DNA of 64,000 nt from the NCBI RefSeq assembly GCF_000383675.1, contig NZ_KB911820.1, positions 62,001-126,000 on the forward strand, read 5' to 3'. The translations under genes and the position numbers were made by a program. Source of the DNA: Terracoccus sp. 273MFTsu3.1 (lineage in GTDB: Bacteria > Actinomycetota > Actinomycetes > Actinomycetales > Dermatophilaceae). The notes under the pieces were generated by a model that saw nothing but the letters and a program-made list of their open reading frames with translations, was not told the DNA's origin and did no database searches. Of this stretch, positions 43,535 through 52,642 are shown piece by piece; the stretch's first letter is position 1; each line of letters begins with the position of its first letter.

Positions 43535-44533
43535 CTAGTAGGAGCGGGGCACCGCCGTGGCGAGGTCGGCGAGGGCTCGCTCGCTGAACAGCTCACGGGG
43601 GAGCACGACGGTGGTCTCCGGATGACGCCGGTCACGCCGCAGCAGCACGGCATCCGTCGTCAGCCGTCGGGCGATGTATTCGCTCCACCGCGAGTGCGTC
43701 GTCCCGCTCCGGCTCTGGACCACGAGGTGGTCCGGCGTCACGTTCGCACGGATCGTCGCCCCCAGCGGGTACTGCGCGCGACTGGCGGTACGTGCCGCGT
43801 GCCGCGCCTGCAGGTAGACACCGATCCACACGAGAAGGAAGAAGCCCGCTCCCAGCGCGAAGATCCGCGCCCGGGTCACGGCGACGAGGGCCAGCAGCAG
43901 GGCCGGTGTCAGGAGCGGGAAGAGCACGTCGGCCGACCTGGTGCGCACCCGCACGGCGGCGGCCATGACCCGAGCCTGGACCCGCTCGGTCACGACGAGC
44001 TCGAGCGGGAGCACCGGCACCGGCGCCGGCGCGGCGGAGGATCCCGGCGCCTCGCCCGGCCCTTCGAGGAAGGCGATGTCCTCGTCCGTGAGCAGCTCGG
44101 TCGGGAGCAGGAACGAGGTGGTGCGCAGCCACGCGACGACCCGGTCCCGGGAGCGAGTCACCAACGCGGCGGAGCCACGACTCAGGGAGAGCGTGCCGGT
44201 GACGTCGGTGATCGCCAGCTCGCCCCAGGGCGTGTAGCCGGTGGTGACCGTCTGCCCGACGGCGAGGCCGGTGCGCAGGCACGCGCGGATCCGGACGCAC
44301 CACCGCGTGACGATCACGGCCAGCGCCACCGCGGTGACGACCACTGCCACGACCCAGCGTCCAGTCAGTCCCAAGCAGAGCAGGGCGAAGAACGCCACGT
44401 ACAGGAACCGGGTGACCGACGTGCCCGACGCGAGTGCATCGAGGAGAAGGCCACGGAAGAGCATTCGATAGCGGTTGTTGGTGATCGTCATCGTGCGCAG
44501 CGACCCGGGCACGGGTGCAGCGAATCGGCTCAT
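43535..44533 (-). CDS. membrane protein with duplicated YcxB-like module, 332 aa
   Basis: Two similar halves, each with two membrane helices followed by a beta-rich cytosolic domain. The first half has RFLYVAFFALLCLGLTGRWVV, then ELAITDVTGTLSL..TSFLLPTELLTDEDIAFL. The second half has LFPLLTPALLLALVAV, then ANVTPDHLVVQS..TTVVLPRELFSERALADL. The cytosolic parts match the YcxB-like pattern. ATG 44533 has AGGGGAC upstream. Function unknown. Confidence 0.75.
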   Translation of the reverse strand: MSRFAAPVPGSLRTMTITNNRYRMLFRGLLLDALASGTSVTRFLYVAFFALLCLGLTGRWVVAVVVTAVALAVIVTRWCVRIRACLRTGLAVGQTVTTGYTPWGELAITDVTGTLSLSRGSAALVTRSRDRVVAWLRTTSFLLPTELLTDEDIAFLEGPGEAPGSSAAPAPVPVLPLELVVTERVQARVMAAAVRVRTRSADVLFPLLTPALLLALVAVTRARIFALGAGFFLLVWIGVYLQARHAARTASRAQYPLGATIRANVTPDHLVVQSRSGTTHSRWSEYIARRLTTDAVLLRRDRRHPETTVVLPRELFSERALADLATAVPRSY

Positions 44534-44666
44534 CGACGTCCCCTGATCGTCCGACGTGTGCGTGAACGGCGTTCCACGCGCTGCGGAGTCTAAGCGGCAC
44601 AGCCGCTCGGCCGGACGAGAACGACGAGGGTCCCTGCCGCACATGGTCGCCCGCGGAGGCGACCGG

Positions 44667-45137
44667 CTAATCGATGTCGGGTGAGCCCTCGAGGGAGCGC
44701 TTGAGGGAGGCGAGGGTGTGTGACCGCTCCCTCGTGACGATCCGCGCGGCCACGGGCTTGAACAACCGAGCCACGCCGTAGAGCTCCGCCTCTGCCGTGT
44801 GGTGGACGACGGTGGAGTCGCCGTCGACCTCGAGCACGTAGCTCGGACGCGCCTGGGTGAGCGAGTGGCCGAAGATGCTGAATGTCTCGCTGAACGCGAG
44901 GCGCGTCGACGGCACGTGCTCGGTCACCTCCCCGACGAAGCGACCCATCCGCGTCCGGTCGACGTACGTCGTGCCGGACCGCACCGGCAGCGCGGACGTC
45001 AGCTCCGTACCGCCGAAGACGCCGTCCCGGTGCATCCACTGCCGATAGCCGGGCAGGTCGGCCAGCCGCTCGAACACCTCGCTCGCCGGCCGACGGATCA
45101 CCGTCTGCGCCTCGAACCGGATCACGCTCCCAGCCAT
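44667..45137 (-). CDS. SRPBCC (START-like) family protein, 156 aa
   Basis: Starts RFEAQTVIRRPASEVFERLADLPGYRQWMH, the hallmark first strand and helix of polyketide-cyclase/START-like proteins, and ends with the long C-terminal helix. It binds a hydrophobic ligand in an internal cavity. Single gene, no obvious partner; the substrate cannot be inferred. Confidence 0.85.
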   Translation of the reverse strand: MAGSVIRFEAQTVIRRPASEVFERLADLPGYRQWMHRDGVFGGTELTSALPVRSGTTYVDRTRMGRFVGEVTEHVPSTRLAFSETFSIFGHSLTQARPSYVLEVDGDSTVVHHTAEAELYGVARLFKPVAARIVTRERSHTLASLKRSLEGSPDID

Positions 45138-45379
45138 GAAGCCTCCTCGATCGGTGTGGCGACGACTCCAAGCCTAGGCAGGTGAGGCGGATCCGCCTAC
45201 ATCATCTTCGGCGCGAGGGCTGACCACGTCGTCAACGGGGCGGCGGCGGTTGCTTCGGGGTCAGGACTGCACTTTGCCGTGTGTCTTTCCGCAGCCTGCC
45301 GGGCGCGTGCGCCTCACCTTTGCCTGGGGCGTCGAGTAACTGAAACAGGCTGGTGTCCCCGGCCACTCGGATCGGCCTG

Positions 45380-45985
45380 TCACCAGACGAAGGGGACCAG
45401 ACGCGCGCGGTCCTTGGCGAAGTCGAGATAGGCGTCTCCCAGACTGTCGATCATCGCGTTCTCCTCGCGCTGAATTCGGTAGATGAGCCCGACCAGGATC
45501 AGAAGGAAGCACGCAGCGGTGCCCACCCAGTTCCCGAGGATCAGGCCACAGCCGACGAGCGCAGCGAGGAGGCCGGCGTAGCTGGGGTGCCGCAGTACCC
45601 GATAGGGGCCGCGTTCGACGACCACCTGATCGGAGGAGGTCTTCACCACGGTCGTGAAGTACGGGCCCAAGGTGGCGAACGACCACCATCGCAGCAGCAG
45701 GCCGAGCCAACCGATCACCGTTCCCAGCACGAACGCCCCGGCACCACCGAGTCCGGCTTCGGGCACCACGGCCTGGGCGAGCGGCAGCATGAGGACGCCC
45801 GCGAAAAGGATCACGCGGAACACCACTTCACCTCGGACGTCCGTGCGCGAGGCACCGCGGCGCCGTTTCACCACCTGAGAGAACTCGCCTACAGCGAATG
45901 CAGCGACGCTGATGCCGAACACCAGCCGAGCCCAGGTTTCCTGTTGAATCAAGGGCTTCACCACGCGAACCAGTCTTCCAGTCAT
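45380..45985 (-). CDS. isoprenylcysteine carboxyl methyltransferase (ICMT) family membrane protein
   Basis: 201 aa with about five membrane helices and the SAM-binding motifs GPYRVLRHPSYAG and the terminal RIQREENAMIDSLGDAYLDF of the ICMT/PEMT group. Bacterial members methylate lipids or small molecules in the membrane; the substrate is unknown. ATG 45985. Confidence 0.85.
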   Translation of the reverse strand: MTGRLVRVVKPLIQQETWARLVFGISVAAFAVGEFSQVVKRRRGASRTDVRGEVVFRVILFAGVLMLPLAQAVVPEAGLGGAGAFVLGTVIGWLGLLLRWWSFATLGPYFTTVVKTSSDQVVVERGPYRVLRHPSYAGLLAALVGCGLILGNWVGTAACFLLILVGLIYRIQREENAMIDSLGDAYLDFAKDRARLVPFVW

Positions 45986-46211
45986 AGCGTTTCCGGGCGT
46001 GCCGCGCGGAGCACGAGACGTCCGTCAATGCCGTCGATGACCGCGTTGACGTGCGGTGACAGACCGCCGCGTGCCTGCGTTGGGGCACGGTGGCTGCGAG
46101 TCGGGGGCAACGCCCGTTCGTGGCGTCCAACCCGTACGTCGGCAACGACATGGTCGGCGAGGGTCGACTGCTCTGGTGTCGAGTCCAGGGACAGCGTGGG
46201 AGGGTGCGTGT

Positions 46212-47078
46212 GTGCAGATCGGTGTGGTGTATCCGCAGATCGAGCTTGGTGGAGACCCGACGGCTGTCCTGCCATTTGGCCGGGCGGTCGAGGAGCTGGG
46301 CTTTGACCACTTGCTCGCCTATGACCATGTCCTCGGCGCCGTCCACGCCGGTCGGACGCCACCGCTGACCGGTCCCTACACCGAACGGGACCCGTTCCAC
46401 GACCCGTTCGTGATGTTCGCGTATCTCGCCGGCGTGACGAAGCGGATCGAGTTCGCGACTGGGGTCCTGATCCTGCCGCAGCGTCAGACAGCGCTGGTGG
46501 CCCGGCAATCGGCCGACGTCGATCTGCTCTCTGGCGGCCGGCTGCGCCTGGGGGTCGGGGTTGGTTGGAGCCCGGTGGAGTACCAGGCCTTGGGTCAAGA
46601 GTTCCGAAGCCGAGGCGCCCGCCAGGAAGAGCAGATCGAGCTACTCCGCCGCTTGTTCACCGAACCGATTGTCGACTTCGCCGGCCGCTTCGACCGGGTT
46701 GACCGAGCCGCCCTGGTGCCGAAGCCGACGCGTTCGGTCCCGATCTGGCTGGGTGGATCCAGTGAGGCGGCGTTCGAGCGGGCCGCCCGGCTGGGCGACG
46801 GATTCATCTTCTCCGGCGGCGGGATCGACCAGGCCACCGACGACTGGCACAAGGTCCAGGATCTGGTGCGCGCACAGGGCAGGCCGACAGAAACCTTCGG
46901 CGGCGAGTACGTGATGGCGCCCTGGGGCGAGATCGGCGACATCACCGATCAGATCGGGGCATGGCAACGAGCCGGCGGGACACACGTGTCAATCGTGACT
47001 ATGGGTCGTGGCCTGGACTCCGTTGGCGAGCACATCGACCTTCTCTCCACCCTCGCGAACGCACTCGACCGGCCATGA
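46212..47078 (+). CDS. LLM-class F420-dependent oxidoreductase
   Basis: 288 aa luciferase-like TIM barrel. It starts IGVVYPQIELGGDP, with FDHLLAYDHVLG, the conserved ATGVLILPQRQ and GRLRLGVGVGWSPVEYQALG, and PIWLGGSSEAAFERAARLGDGF, the pattern of actinobacterial F420-dependent members. GTG 46212 has GGGAGGG upstream; a longer frame exists but overlaps non-protein-like sequence. Substrate unknown. Confidence 0.88.
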   Translation: MQIGVVYPQIELGGDPTAVLPFGRAVEELGFDHLLAYDHVLGAVHAGRTPPLTGPYTERDPFHDPFVMFAYLAGVTKRIEFATGVLILPQRQTALVARQSADVDLLSGGRLRLGVGVGWSPVEYQALGQEFRSRGARQEEQIELLRRLFTEPIVDFAGRFDRVDRAALVPKPTRSVPIWLGGSSEAAFERAARLGDGFIFSGGGIDQATDDWHKVQDLVRAQGRPTETFGGEYVMAPWGEIGDITDQIGAWQRAGGTHVSIVTMGRGLDSVGEHIDLLSTLANALDRP

Positions 47079-47358
47079 CCCCCTCACCCAGACGCGACGT
47101 CCTGCTCGAGTCCGACTGACCTGCCTCGCGACCCGTTCTTCGTACACACGTGACGGTGTGCTCAGGCGCCGCACCGCTGTCCGGGCGACACGTCGAGCCC
47201 GGTCAGCCGACCACTCGCCGACGTGAGGGTGCGTCACATCGCCGCCTGTGGGCACACCGCAGTGAGCGGCGGGTGAACGCTGGCGCTCGACGCCAGGTGA
47301 TGCAACTGTTTCCCGGGACGCTCCACCATGATTCGCGTGTCGGGAAGGAGCAGATGAG

Positions 47359-47727
47359 GTGTTCGCACAGCTGAAGCAGGTCGGATTCGTCGGCGTCAGC
47401 GACCTGGATGCCGCCGAGCGGTTCTACGGTGGCGTTCTCGGCCTCGATCTCGTCGACGCACGACCGTTTGCGCTGGTCCACGACACGCCCACCAGCCAGC
47501 TTCGCATCACGGCGGTGGAGGAGGTCCGCACGGCGCCCTACACGGTTCTGGGGTGGATCGTCGCCGACCTGGACGGCGAGATCGACCGGCTCACCGCGGC
47601 GGGCGTCACCTTCAACCGCTACGACGGCATGGCCCAGGACGACCGCGCGATCTGGACCGCACCCGACGGCGCCCGGATCGCCTGGTTCCACGACCCCGAC
47701 GGCAACAACCTCTCCCTGCAGTCCTGA
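47359..47727 (+). CDS. VOC-superfamily (glyoxalase/bleomycin-resistance-like) protein, 122 aa
   Basis: Two beta-alpha-beta-beta-beta modules: FVGVSDLDAAERFYGGVLGLDL at the start, then LGWIVADLDGEIDRLTAAGV and WFHDPDGNNLSLQS at the end with the metal-ligand region. GTG 47359 with AAGGAG upstream. Probable small detoxification enzyme; the substrate is not evident. Confidence 0.85.
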   Translation: MFAQLKQVGFVGVSDLDAAERFYGGVLGLDLVDARPFALVHDTPTSQLRITAVEEVRTAPYTVLGWIVADLDGEIDRLTAAGVTFNRYDGMAQDDRAIWTAPDGARIAWFHDPDGNNLSLQS

Positions 47728-47787
47728 GCGTTCTTCGACACGAGCTCCGCGGCACAGGGCCCCAGGCGGCCGTCGTAGGGTCGGGGC

Positions 47788-48687
47788 GTGGAACCGGGAC
47801 AACCGAGTCGCACGGCGGTCTTCGTCTGTCAGGGCCGCGCCGTGGCCGACGGACGAGCGGAGGTCGAGCCGTTCGCAGACCCCATCGCCGAGCAGTTGCT
47901 GTCCGTTGACGAGCTCGTGCCGGTGCGGCTGGCCCGGAGCGGTGAGCTACCCACCAACGGTCGCGCCCGGCTGGCGGTGCAGTCGGTCAGCGCCTGCGCC
48001 GCGGTGATGGCGCCGCGCACCGTGCTCATCGACGCCGCGGTGAGCAAGACGCTCGAGCAGCGCGTCGACAGTCAGGTCGTCCTCCTCGGCGCCGGGCTCG
48101 ACGGCCGGCCGTGGCGCCTGGCCGCGTTGCGCGGGATCACGGTGTTCTCGGTCGACCACCCCGCATCGCAGGCCGACCTGCGCCGTCGAGCCGAGGACCT
48201 TCCTTCCCCGGTGTGCGACCTGCGCTTCGTGGCCGTCGACCTGACCCACGAGCCGCTCGGTCCGCGGTTGGCCGCAGCCGGGCACGACCCTCTCCGACCC
48301 ACGGTGTGGATCTGGGAAGGCGTCATCCCCTACCTCTCACGCCCTCAGGTCACGGCCACCGTCGACGCCCTCACCGGCGTCTCCGCCGCTGGGAGCGTCC
48401 TTGTCGCGCAGTACCAGTCGCGCTCGCTGTCGGCACAGATCGGGCGGCGCGTGGCAGGACTGGCCTCCCGCCTGACAGGTGCACCGTCCCCGTTGGCCGG
48501 CGAGCCCTGGCGGTCCCTGTGGTCCGAGCGACAGATCGCCCGGCTCCTGGGCGATCGCGACTGGGCCGTCGACTGCGACGTCAATCTGCTCCAGAGCACG
48601 ACTCGCTACGACACCCCCTACGGCGGTGCCGGATCACTCGCCAACGGTCGTGTCGCCGTGGCTCGACTCGGAGCGCGATCGAGCTGA
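47788..48687 (+). CDS. class I SAM-dependent methyltransferase (LCMT/PPM-like, TIGR00027 type)
   Basis: 299 aa. Early motif ADPIAEQLL, a fingerprint around QVVLLGAGLDGRPWRL and FSVDHPASQADLR, then VWIWEGVIPYLSRPQV, all typical of the leucine carboxyl methyltransferase-like family abundant in actinobacteria. GTG 47788. Its last 15 codons and the following 50 bases are repeated imperfectly at 51031-51132. Confidence 0.85.
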   Translation: MEPGQPSRTAVFVCQGRAVADGRAEVEPFADPIAEQLLSVDELVPVRLARSGELPTNGRARLAVQSVSACAAVMAPRTVLIDAAVSKTLEQRVDSQVVLLGAGLDGRPWRLAALRGITVFSVDHPASQADLRRRAEDLPSPVCDLRFVAVDLTHEPLGPRLAAAGHDPLRPTVWIWEGVIPYLSRPQVTATVDALTGVSAAGSVLVAQYQSRSLSAQIGRRVAGLASRLTGAPSPLAGEPWRSLWSERQIARLLGDRDWAVDCDVNLLQSTTRYDTPYGGAGSLANGRVAVARLGARSS

Positions 48688-48742
48688 CGAGCGGTGGGTC
48701 CGCCGGGAGGTCGCTGGGGCGACCCCCCGAAGGCCCGGTACG
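48644..48742 (+). repeat. imperfect direct repeat, left copy (methyltransferase 3' end)
   Basis: This segment (the codons for GRVAVARLGAR, the stop, and about 55 bases beyond) matches 51031-51132 at roughly 80 percent by eye with small indels. The two copies bracket the secreted Ig-like protein gene. Confidence 0.7.
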
Positions 48743-48784
48743 TCGCCCCTGCTGCCGTGGAGGCTACGCCGGTCCCGAGTCGGG

Positions 48785-50908
48785 TCAGCTGACCTTGATC
48801 GTCAGGATCTTCGACGTGCCGGACGCGCTGACGGTGGTCGCATCAGCGACGACGCGCACCTGCCACGTGCCGCGGGCATACTTCACGCCGGCCGAGACCT
48901 GACCGAGCGTGTTCGTGGCAGGTCTCGTGACGGTTCGCCACGTCGCTGTGCCCGAGGCCCTGACCTGTACCGAGACCCGTCGACCGGCACTCACCGGGTA
49001 GAGCGTCGCCTTGACAGGGTAGATCCGGCCGGCGACCCCCGTCGTGGGTACGCCTGACGCGGTGACCTTCGCCGCGACCTTGCTGTAGAGCTGGGCAGAC
49101 GTCGCCGAGCCGTTCCACCCCGGCCGGGCCGCGACCACCGTGCGCCAGTAGGAGTTGTACTTCAGCACCACCGGGACTCGCACGCTGCCCGTGGTCGTCG
49201 TCCGCGTCGACGTGACGGTCCGCCAGGTCGTGGACCCGGCAGTCCGCGTCTGCAGGGCGACGGGCACGCCCGGGAGCATCTCGTTGTTCAGCTGCTGGAC
49301 GCTCATCGTCACGTATGCCGTGGCACCTGCAGTCCCCGTCGCGGGCACGCTCAGGGCCGTCCGGACGGCGGGGTCGACCCCGATGTTCACCGTCTTCGTG
49401 CGGGTCACTCCGTCGCTGTCGGTGAAGGTCAACGTCAAGGGGACGACGTGGAAGTCCGGGACCAGTCCCGGGTAGCTGCCGGGCAGGGACTTCAGCTGGA
49501 TCGTCCCGGTCACGGCGAGGCACGAGGAGCTGCAGGTGCCCGACGCGAGAGTCGCTGCACCGGTCGGGGCAGCCTTCCACGACCGGATCTGCGGAGCCGG
49601 CGTGGCCGTCCCGGCGCGAGAGGTCAGCGTGAACGCGAGCGTCCCGGACGCGTTCTGGACGACCGGCCCGTTGACCGTCGTCGTCGCCGTCACACCGGCC
49701 GCCGCGACGGAGGAGGTCGAGGTGGCAGTCGCGGTCCGCGAGTTTCCCTGCCAGTCCTGCGGTCCGGTCGCCTCCGTGTAGACGACCGACACCGTGTGGG
49801 CACCCGCCGCAAGCGGCTGTTCGTAGTCCCAGATGCCGCCGGTGACGGTCGGAGTGGTGAGCGGCACCTTGACCTTGATCGTCGACGGGCAGACCGAGTA
49901 GCCCTCCGGGCTGACGGAGCAGTAGTCGGCCCAGGGGAAGGACTTGACGGTGCCGGCCGGCGCCGCGGTGTTCCCGTCGAGGTAGACGTCGACGCGTTTC
50001 GGTGCGAACGGCGACCAGTCCGGACCCACCCCCAGGGTCACCTCGGCCACTCCACCGGTCCAGCCGTTGGCCTCGGTGGGCGTCCGGGGGACGAGCCGGT
50101 CCGTGCGTGCCTCCGGCCCGGAGTAGTAGGTGACCTCGCGGGTGACGATGTCCGACGGCTTCCCCGCACTGTCGAACGCCACGAAACGCAGCGTGTAGTG
50201 GCCGGTCGTGAGTCCGATCGTCGGGATGCTCCCGGAGACGAGGGACTGGTGCTGGGCGTCCAGTGGCGTGCCCGGGAAGGAACCGCGCCAGCGCACGTCG
50301 GGGCCGAAGAGGGTGGCCTCGAGCCGGTCGACGCCGGCCCCGTACGGGCTCACGTAGGCGGAGACCTCTATCGGGTCGGTGCCCACGACCGGCAGGCGCG
50401 TGTACTGGTCCTGCATGCCGGTCCACAGCTGAGGGCGTGCGTTGCCGACCTGCATCAGCTCGCTGGACGAGGAGGCACGCACGGTCGAGCCCGAGTCCGT
50501 GGTCCCGTCGACCGTGGCCACCATCGTGGCGTAGCCGTCGGGGAGGCTCGTCTCGCCGGCGAGGGGGTCCGAGCCGGGGTCGATCCACGAGATCGTGTCG
50601 ACCACGACGGTGACGTCACACTCGAGCGCGCACGTCGCGGGGATGTCGCTGGTGCCCGTGCGTGACCGTGTCGCGTCGTTGAGGGCGGTGACAGCAACCG
50701 TCGCAGCGGTGGGAGTCACGCCCGATGCTGCGGTGACGTGGACGACGACCGACTGCTGGCCGGACAGGACGTCGGCGCCGGGGACCGGCGACGTGATCTC
50801 CGCCGACAGCTCCGCGGGCGCCGGATCGGCGGTTGCCGGTGTGACGGCGAGCGTCGCGGACATCGTCAGAGTCGCCGCGACGGCGGTGGCGCGCGCAAGA
50901 AGGCGCAT
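48785..50908 (-). CDS. secreted Ig-like/bacterial cell-surface protein, 707 aa
   Basis: Signal peptide (LARATAVAATLTMSATLAVTPATA) cleaved near residue 27. Strand-rich domains with Ig/PKD-like spacing follow: an N-terminal one beginning AEITSPVPGADVLSGQQSVVVHV, several central ones, and C-terminal domains with TAGSTTWRTVTSTRTTTTGSVRV and SGTATWRTVTRPATNTLGQV repeats found in many actinobacterial exoproteins. Four paired Cys (CALEC, CSSSC) could form disulfides. No catalytic motif or anchor. It is flanked by imperfect direct repeats. Confidence 0.75.
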   Translation of the reverse strand: MRLLARATAVAATLTMSATLAVTPATADPAPAELSAEITSPVPGADVLSGQQSVVVHVTAASGVTPTAATVAVTALNDATRSRTGTSDIPATCALECDVTVVVDTISWIDPGSDPLAGETSLPDGYATMVATVDGTTDSGSTVRASSSSELMQVGNARPQLWTGMQDQYTRLPVVGTDPIEVSAYVSPYGAGVDRLEATLFGPDVRWRGSFPGTPLDAQHQSLVSGSIPTIGLTTGHYTLRFVAFDSAGKPSDIVTREVTYYSGPEARTDRLVPRTPTEANGWTGGVAEVTLGVGPDWSPFAPKRVDVYLDGNTAAPAGTVKSFPWADYCSVSPEGYSVCPSTIKVKVPLTTPTVTGGIWDYEQPLAAGAHTVSVVYTEATGPQDWQGNSRTATATSTSSVAAAGVTATTTVNGPVVQNASGTLAFTLTSRAGTATPAPQIRSWKAAPTGAATLASGTCSSSCLAVTGTIQLKSLPGSYPGLVPDFHVVPLTLTFTDSDGVTRTKTVNIGVDPAVRTALSVPATGTAGATAYVTMSVQQLNNEMLPGVPVALQTRTAGSTTWRTVTSTRTTTTGSVRVPVVLKYNSYWRTVVAARPGWNGSATSAQLYSKVAAKVTASGVPTTGVAGRIYPVKATLYPVSAGRRVSVQVRASGTATWRTVTRPATNTLGQVSAGVKYARGTWQVRVVADATTVSASGTSKILTIKVS

Positions 50909-51030
50909 GGCGGTGGGTCCTGTTCGGCGAAGGGCGCCACCGGCACGACCGCCGCGGCGGGCTCATGCTAACCGGGCCGGCCGGCGCAGACCGACAAACC
51001 GCCGCACGTGCCAGCGACACCAGGGTCCCG

Positions 51031-51132
51031 ACGGTCGAGTCGCCGTGGCTCGTCTCGGAGCCCGCTCTGGCTGACGGAGCGGTGAGTCCGCTGGGAAGTC
51101 GCTGGGCAGACCGCGAAGACGCCCGGTTCGTC
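51031..51132 (+). repeat. imperfect direct repeat, right copy (relic of a second methyltransferase gene)
   Basis: Encodes GRVAVARLGARSG then a stop (to 51074) in the same relation as the end of the intact methyltransferase, plus similar downstream DNA. The rest of that gene is absent. This suggests a former tandem duplicate of which only the tail remains. Confidence 0.7.
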
Positions 51133-51190
51133 CACCGCACCTGCGTACGGTGGAGGCACCGCTCCTCCCTCCCGTGAACGGGTCCGCACC

Positions 51191-52618
51191 ATGACGGCAC
51201 CGACCGCGGCTGCCCCCGGCACCGCACGCACCACCCCACCGGGCTGGCTGCCGCCCCGGTGGCTCGTCGTCACCGCGGTGCTCGTGCTCGCCGTCGTCCT
51301 CACCGATGCGGTCTCGCAGGCCGTCGTGCCCTTCATCCGCCGCGACGACTGGCCCTTCCTCTTGCCGCCGCACACCCCGTTCGCCTCGGACGTCTTCGCC
51401 AAGAACCTCTCCGAGGGCCGCTGGCTCAACTGGGCCTGGTGGGTCGGCATCGGCCAGCACAGCACCCCGCTCACGGCGTCGCTGACGTACGTGACGGCAT
51501 ACGTCGTCTTCGTCGCGGGCCTGTGGCGCGTGCTGCGCCCGGTCGACCGCACCCTGCACTGGGCGGTCGACGCGCTCCTCGGTCTCGCGGTCTTCGCGTC
51601 CGCGCTCTGGGTGCAGCTGCTCTACTGGCCCGGCACCCTCACGCCGTCGGTCCTCGTCGCGGCCGCGGCGGTGTGGACGCTGCCGTGGGCCTCGCGCACG
51701 CGTCCGAGGCTCGCGGTGTGGCTCCTGTTCGCCACCGTCCTGACGACCCTGACGTACCCGCCGGTCGGCGTCGTCCTCTTCCTCACCGCCGTCGTCCAGC
51801 TGCGCGCCCGCCCGTGGAAGGACGTGCTGCTCCTCGGTGCCGGTTACGTCGTGGCCTACGCGATCGGCGTCGCCGTCATCTACGGCCTCAACGGCGTCGC
51901 CTTCGGGCACCTCGGCCTCAAGATCGCCGCGTGGCGACACCCGAACCCGCCCCACGACCTGCACGACCTGCGCGTCAACGCCGGTCGGTTCGCCCGCGAG
52001 GTGCTGCGCCTCGGCTCGAAGCTGTGGGTCGGCGCGCTCGTGGGGATCGTCGCCGTCGTCGCCGCCTGGCTCGACCGCTCGGTCCGGCCGCTCCTGCTGC
52101 GGCTGGTGCTCGGGCTCGCGGTCGTCGTCGCACTGAGCGCAGCGCAGACCCTCGTCACCGGCGTCGTCACCGACCCGCGCGGCGAGCTCTGGGCGTGGAT
52201 GGCGGCCGTCGTCCCGGCCGCCCTGCTGCTCGGTGGCGACGGGTGGTCGCCCCGCATCGGGATCGCCTGCCTCGCCGCGCTCACCGTCTTCGGGGTCGTG
52301 ACGTGGCGGGCCGACATCGGCGCCCACCAGCAGACCCGGAGCGAGTATGCCGCCCTCGTCGACCGCGCGACCCAGCCGGGGCCGTCGGGCACCCGCCGCC
52401 CCGTCGTGCTCTACCAGGACCCGGCGCAGCGCACGACGAGCAAGGGCTCGATCATGGCCGGGACCCTGCGGATGATGGTGCGCCAGGCCCAGGGCGGGGT
52501 CGTGCCGCGGTGGTGCGCGCCCGCGGAGTGCGCGCGCATCAAGGCAGCCGGGACGGGGGTCGTCGACCTGGGGAGGGTCGTCGGCGTCGTCGTCCCGCCC
52601 CCGCCGGCCTGGATCTGA
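51191..52618 (+). CDS. polytopic membrane protein, possible GT-C-type glycosyltransferase
   Basis: 475 aa with about nine to ten membrane helices. After the first helix a loop has VVPFIRRDDWPF, an acidic pair placed as in GT-C lipid-linked-sugar transferases. A final soluble part has Cys-containing WCAPAECARI. No clear family. The enzymatic guess rests only on topology and the DD loop. ATG 51191. Convergent with the next operon. Confidence 0.6.
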   Translation: MTAPTAAAPGTARTTPPGWLPPRWLVVTAVLVLAVVLTDAVSQAVVPFIRRDDWPFLLPPHTPFASDVFAKNLSEGRWLNWAWWVGIGQHSTPLTASLTYVTAYVVFVAGLWRVLRPVDRTLHWAVDALLGLAVFASALWVQLLYWPGTLTPSVLVAAAAVWTLPWASRTRPRLAVWLLFATVLTTLTYPPVGVVLFLTAVVQLRARPWKDVLLLGAGYVVAYAIGVAVIYGLNGVAFGHLGLKIAAWRHPNPPHDLHDLRVNAGRFAREVLRLGSKLWVGALVGIVAVVAAWLDRSVRPLLLRLVLGLAVVVALSAAQTLVTGVVTDPRGELWAWMAAVVPAALLLGGDGWSPRIGIACLAALTVFGVVTWRADIGAHQQTRSEYAALVDRATQPGPSGTRRPVVLYQDPAQRTTSKGSIMAGTLRMMVRQAQGGVVPRWCAPAECARIKAAGTGVVDLGRVVGVVVPPPPAWI

Positions 52619-52633
52619 GACCGGCCGGCGGGG
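52599..52633. terminator. bidirectional terminator overlapping a stop codon
   Basis: CCCCGCCGGCC (52599-52609) pairs perfectly with GGCCGGCGGGG (52623-52633), with a 13-base loop containing the membrane protein's stop codon. Confidence 0.65.
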
Positions 52634-52642
52634 ACGCGTCGA

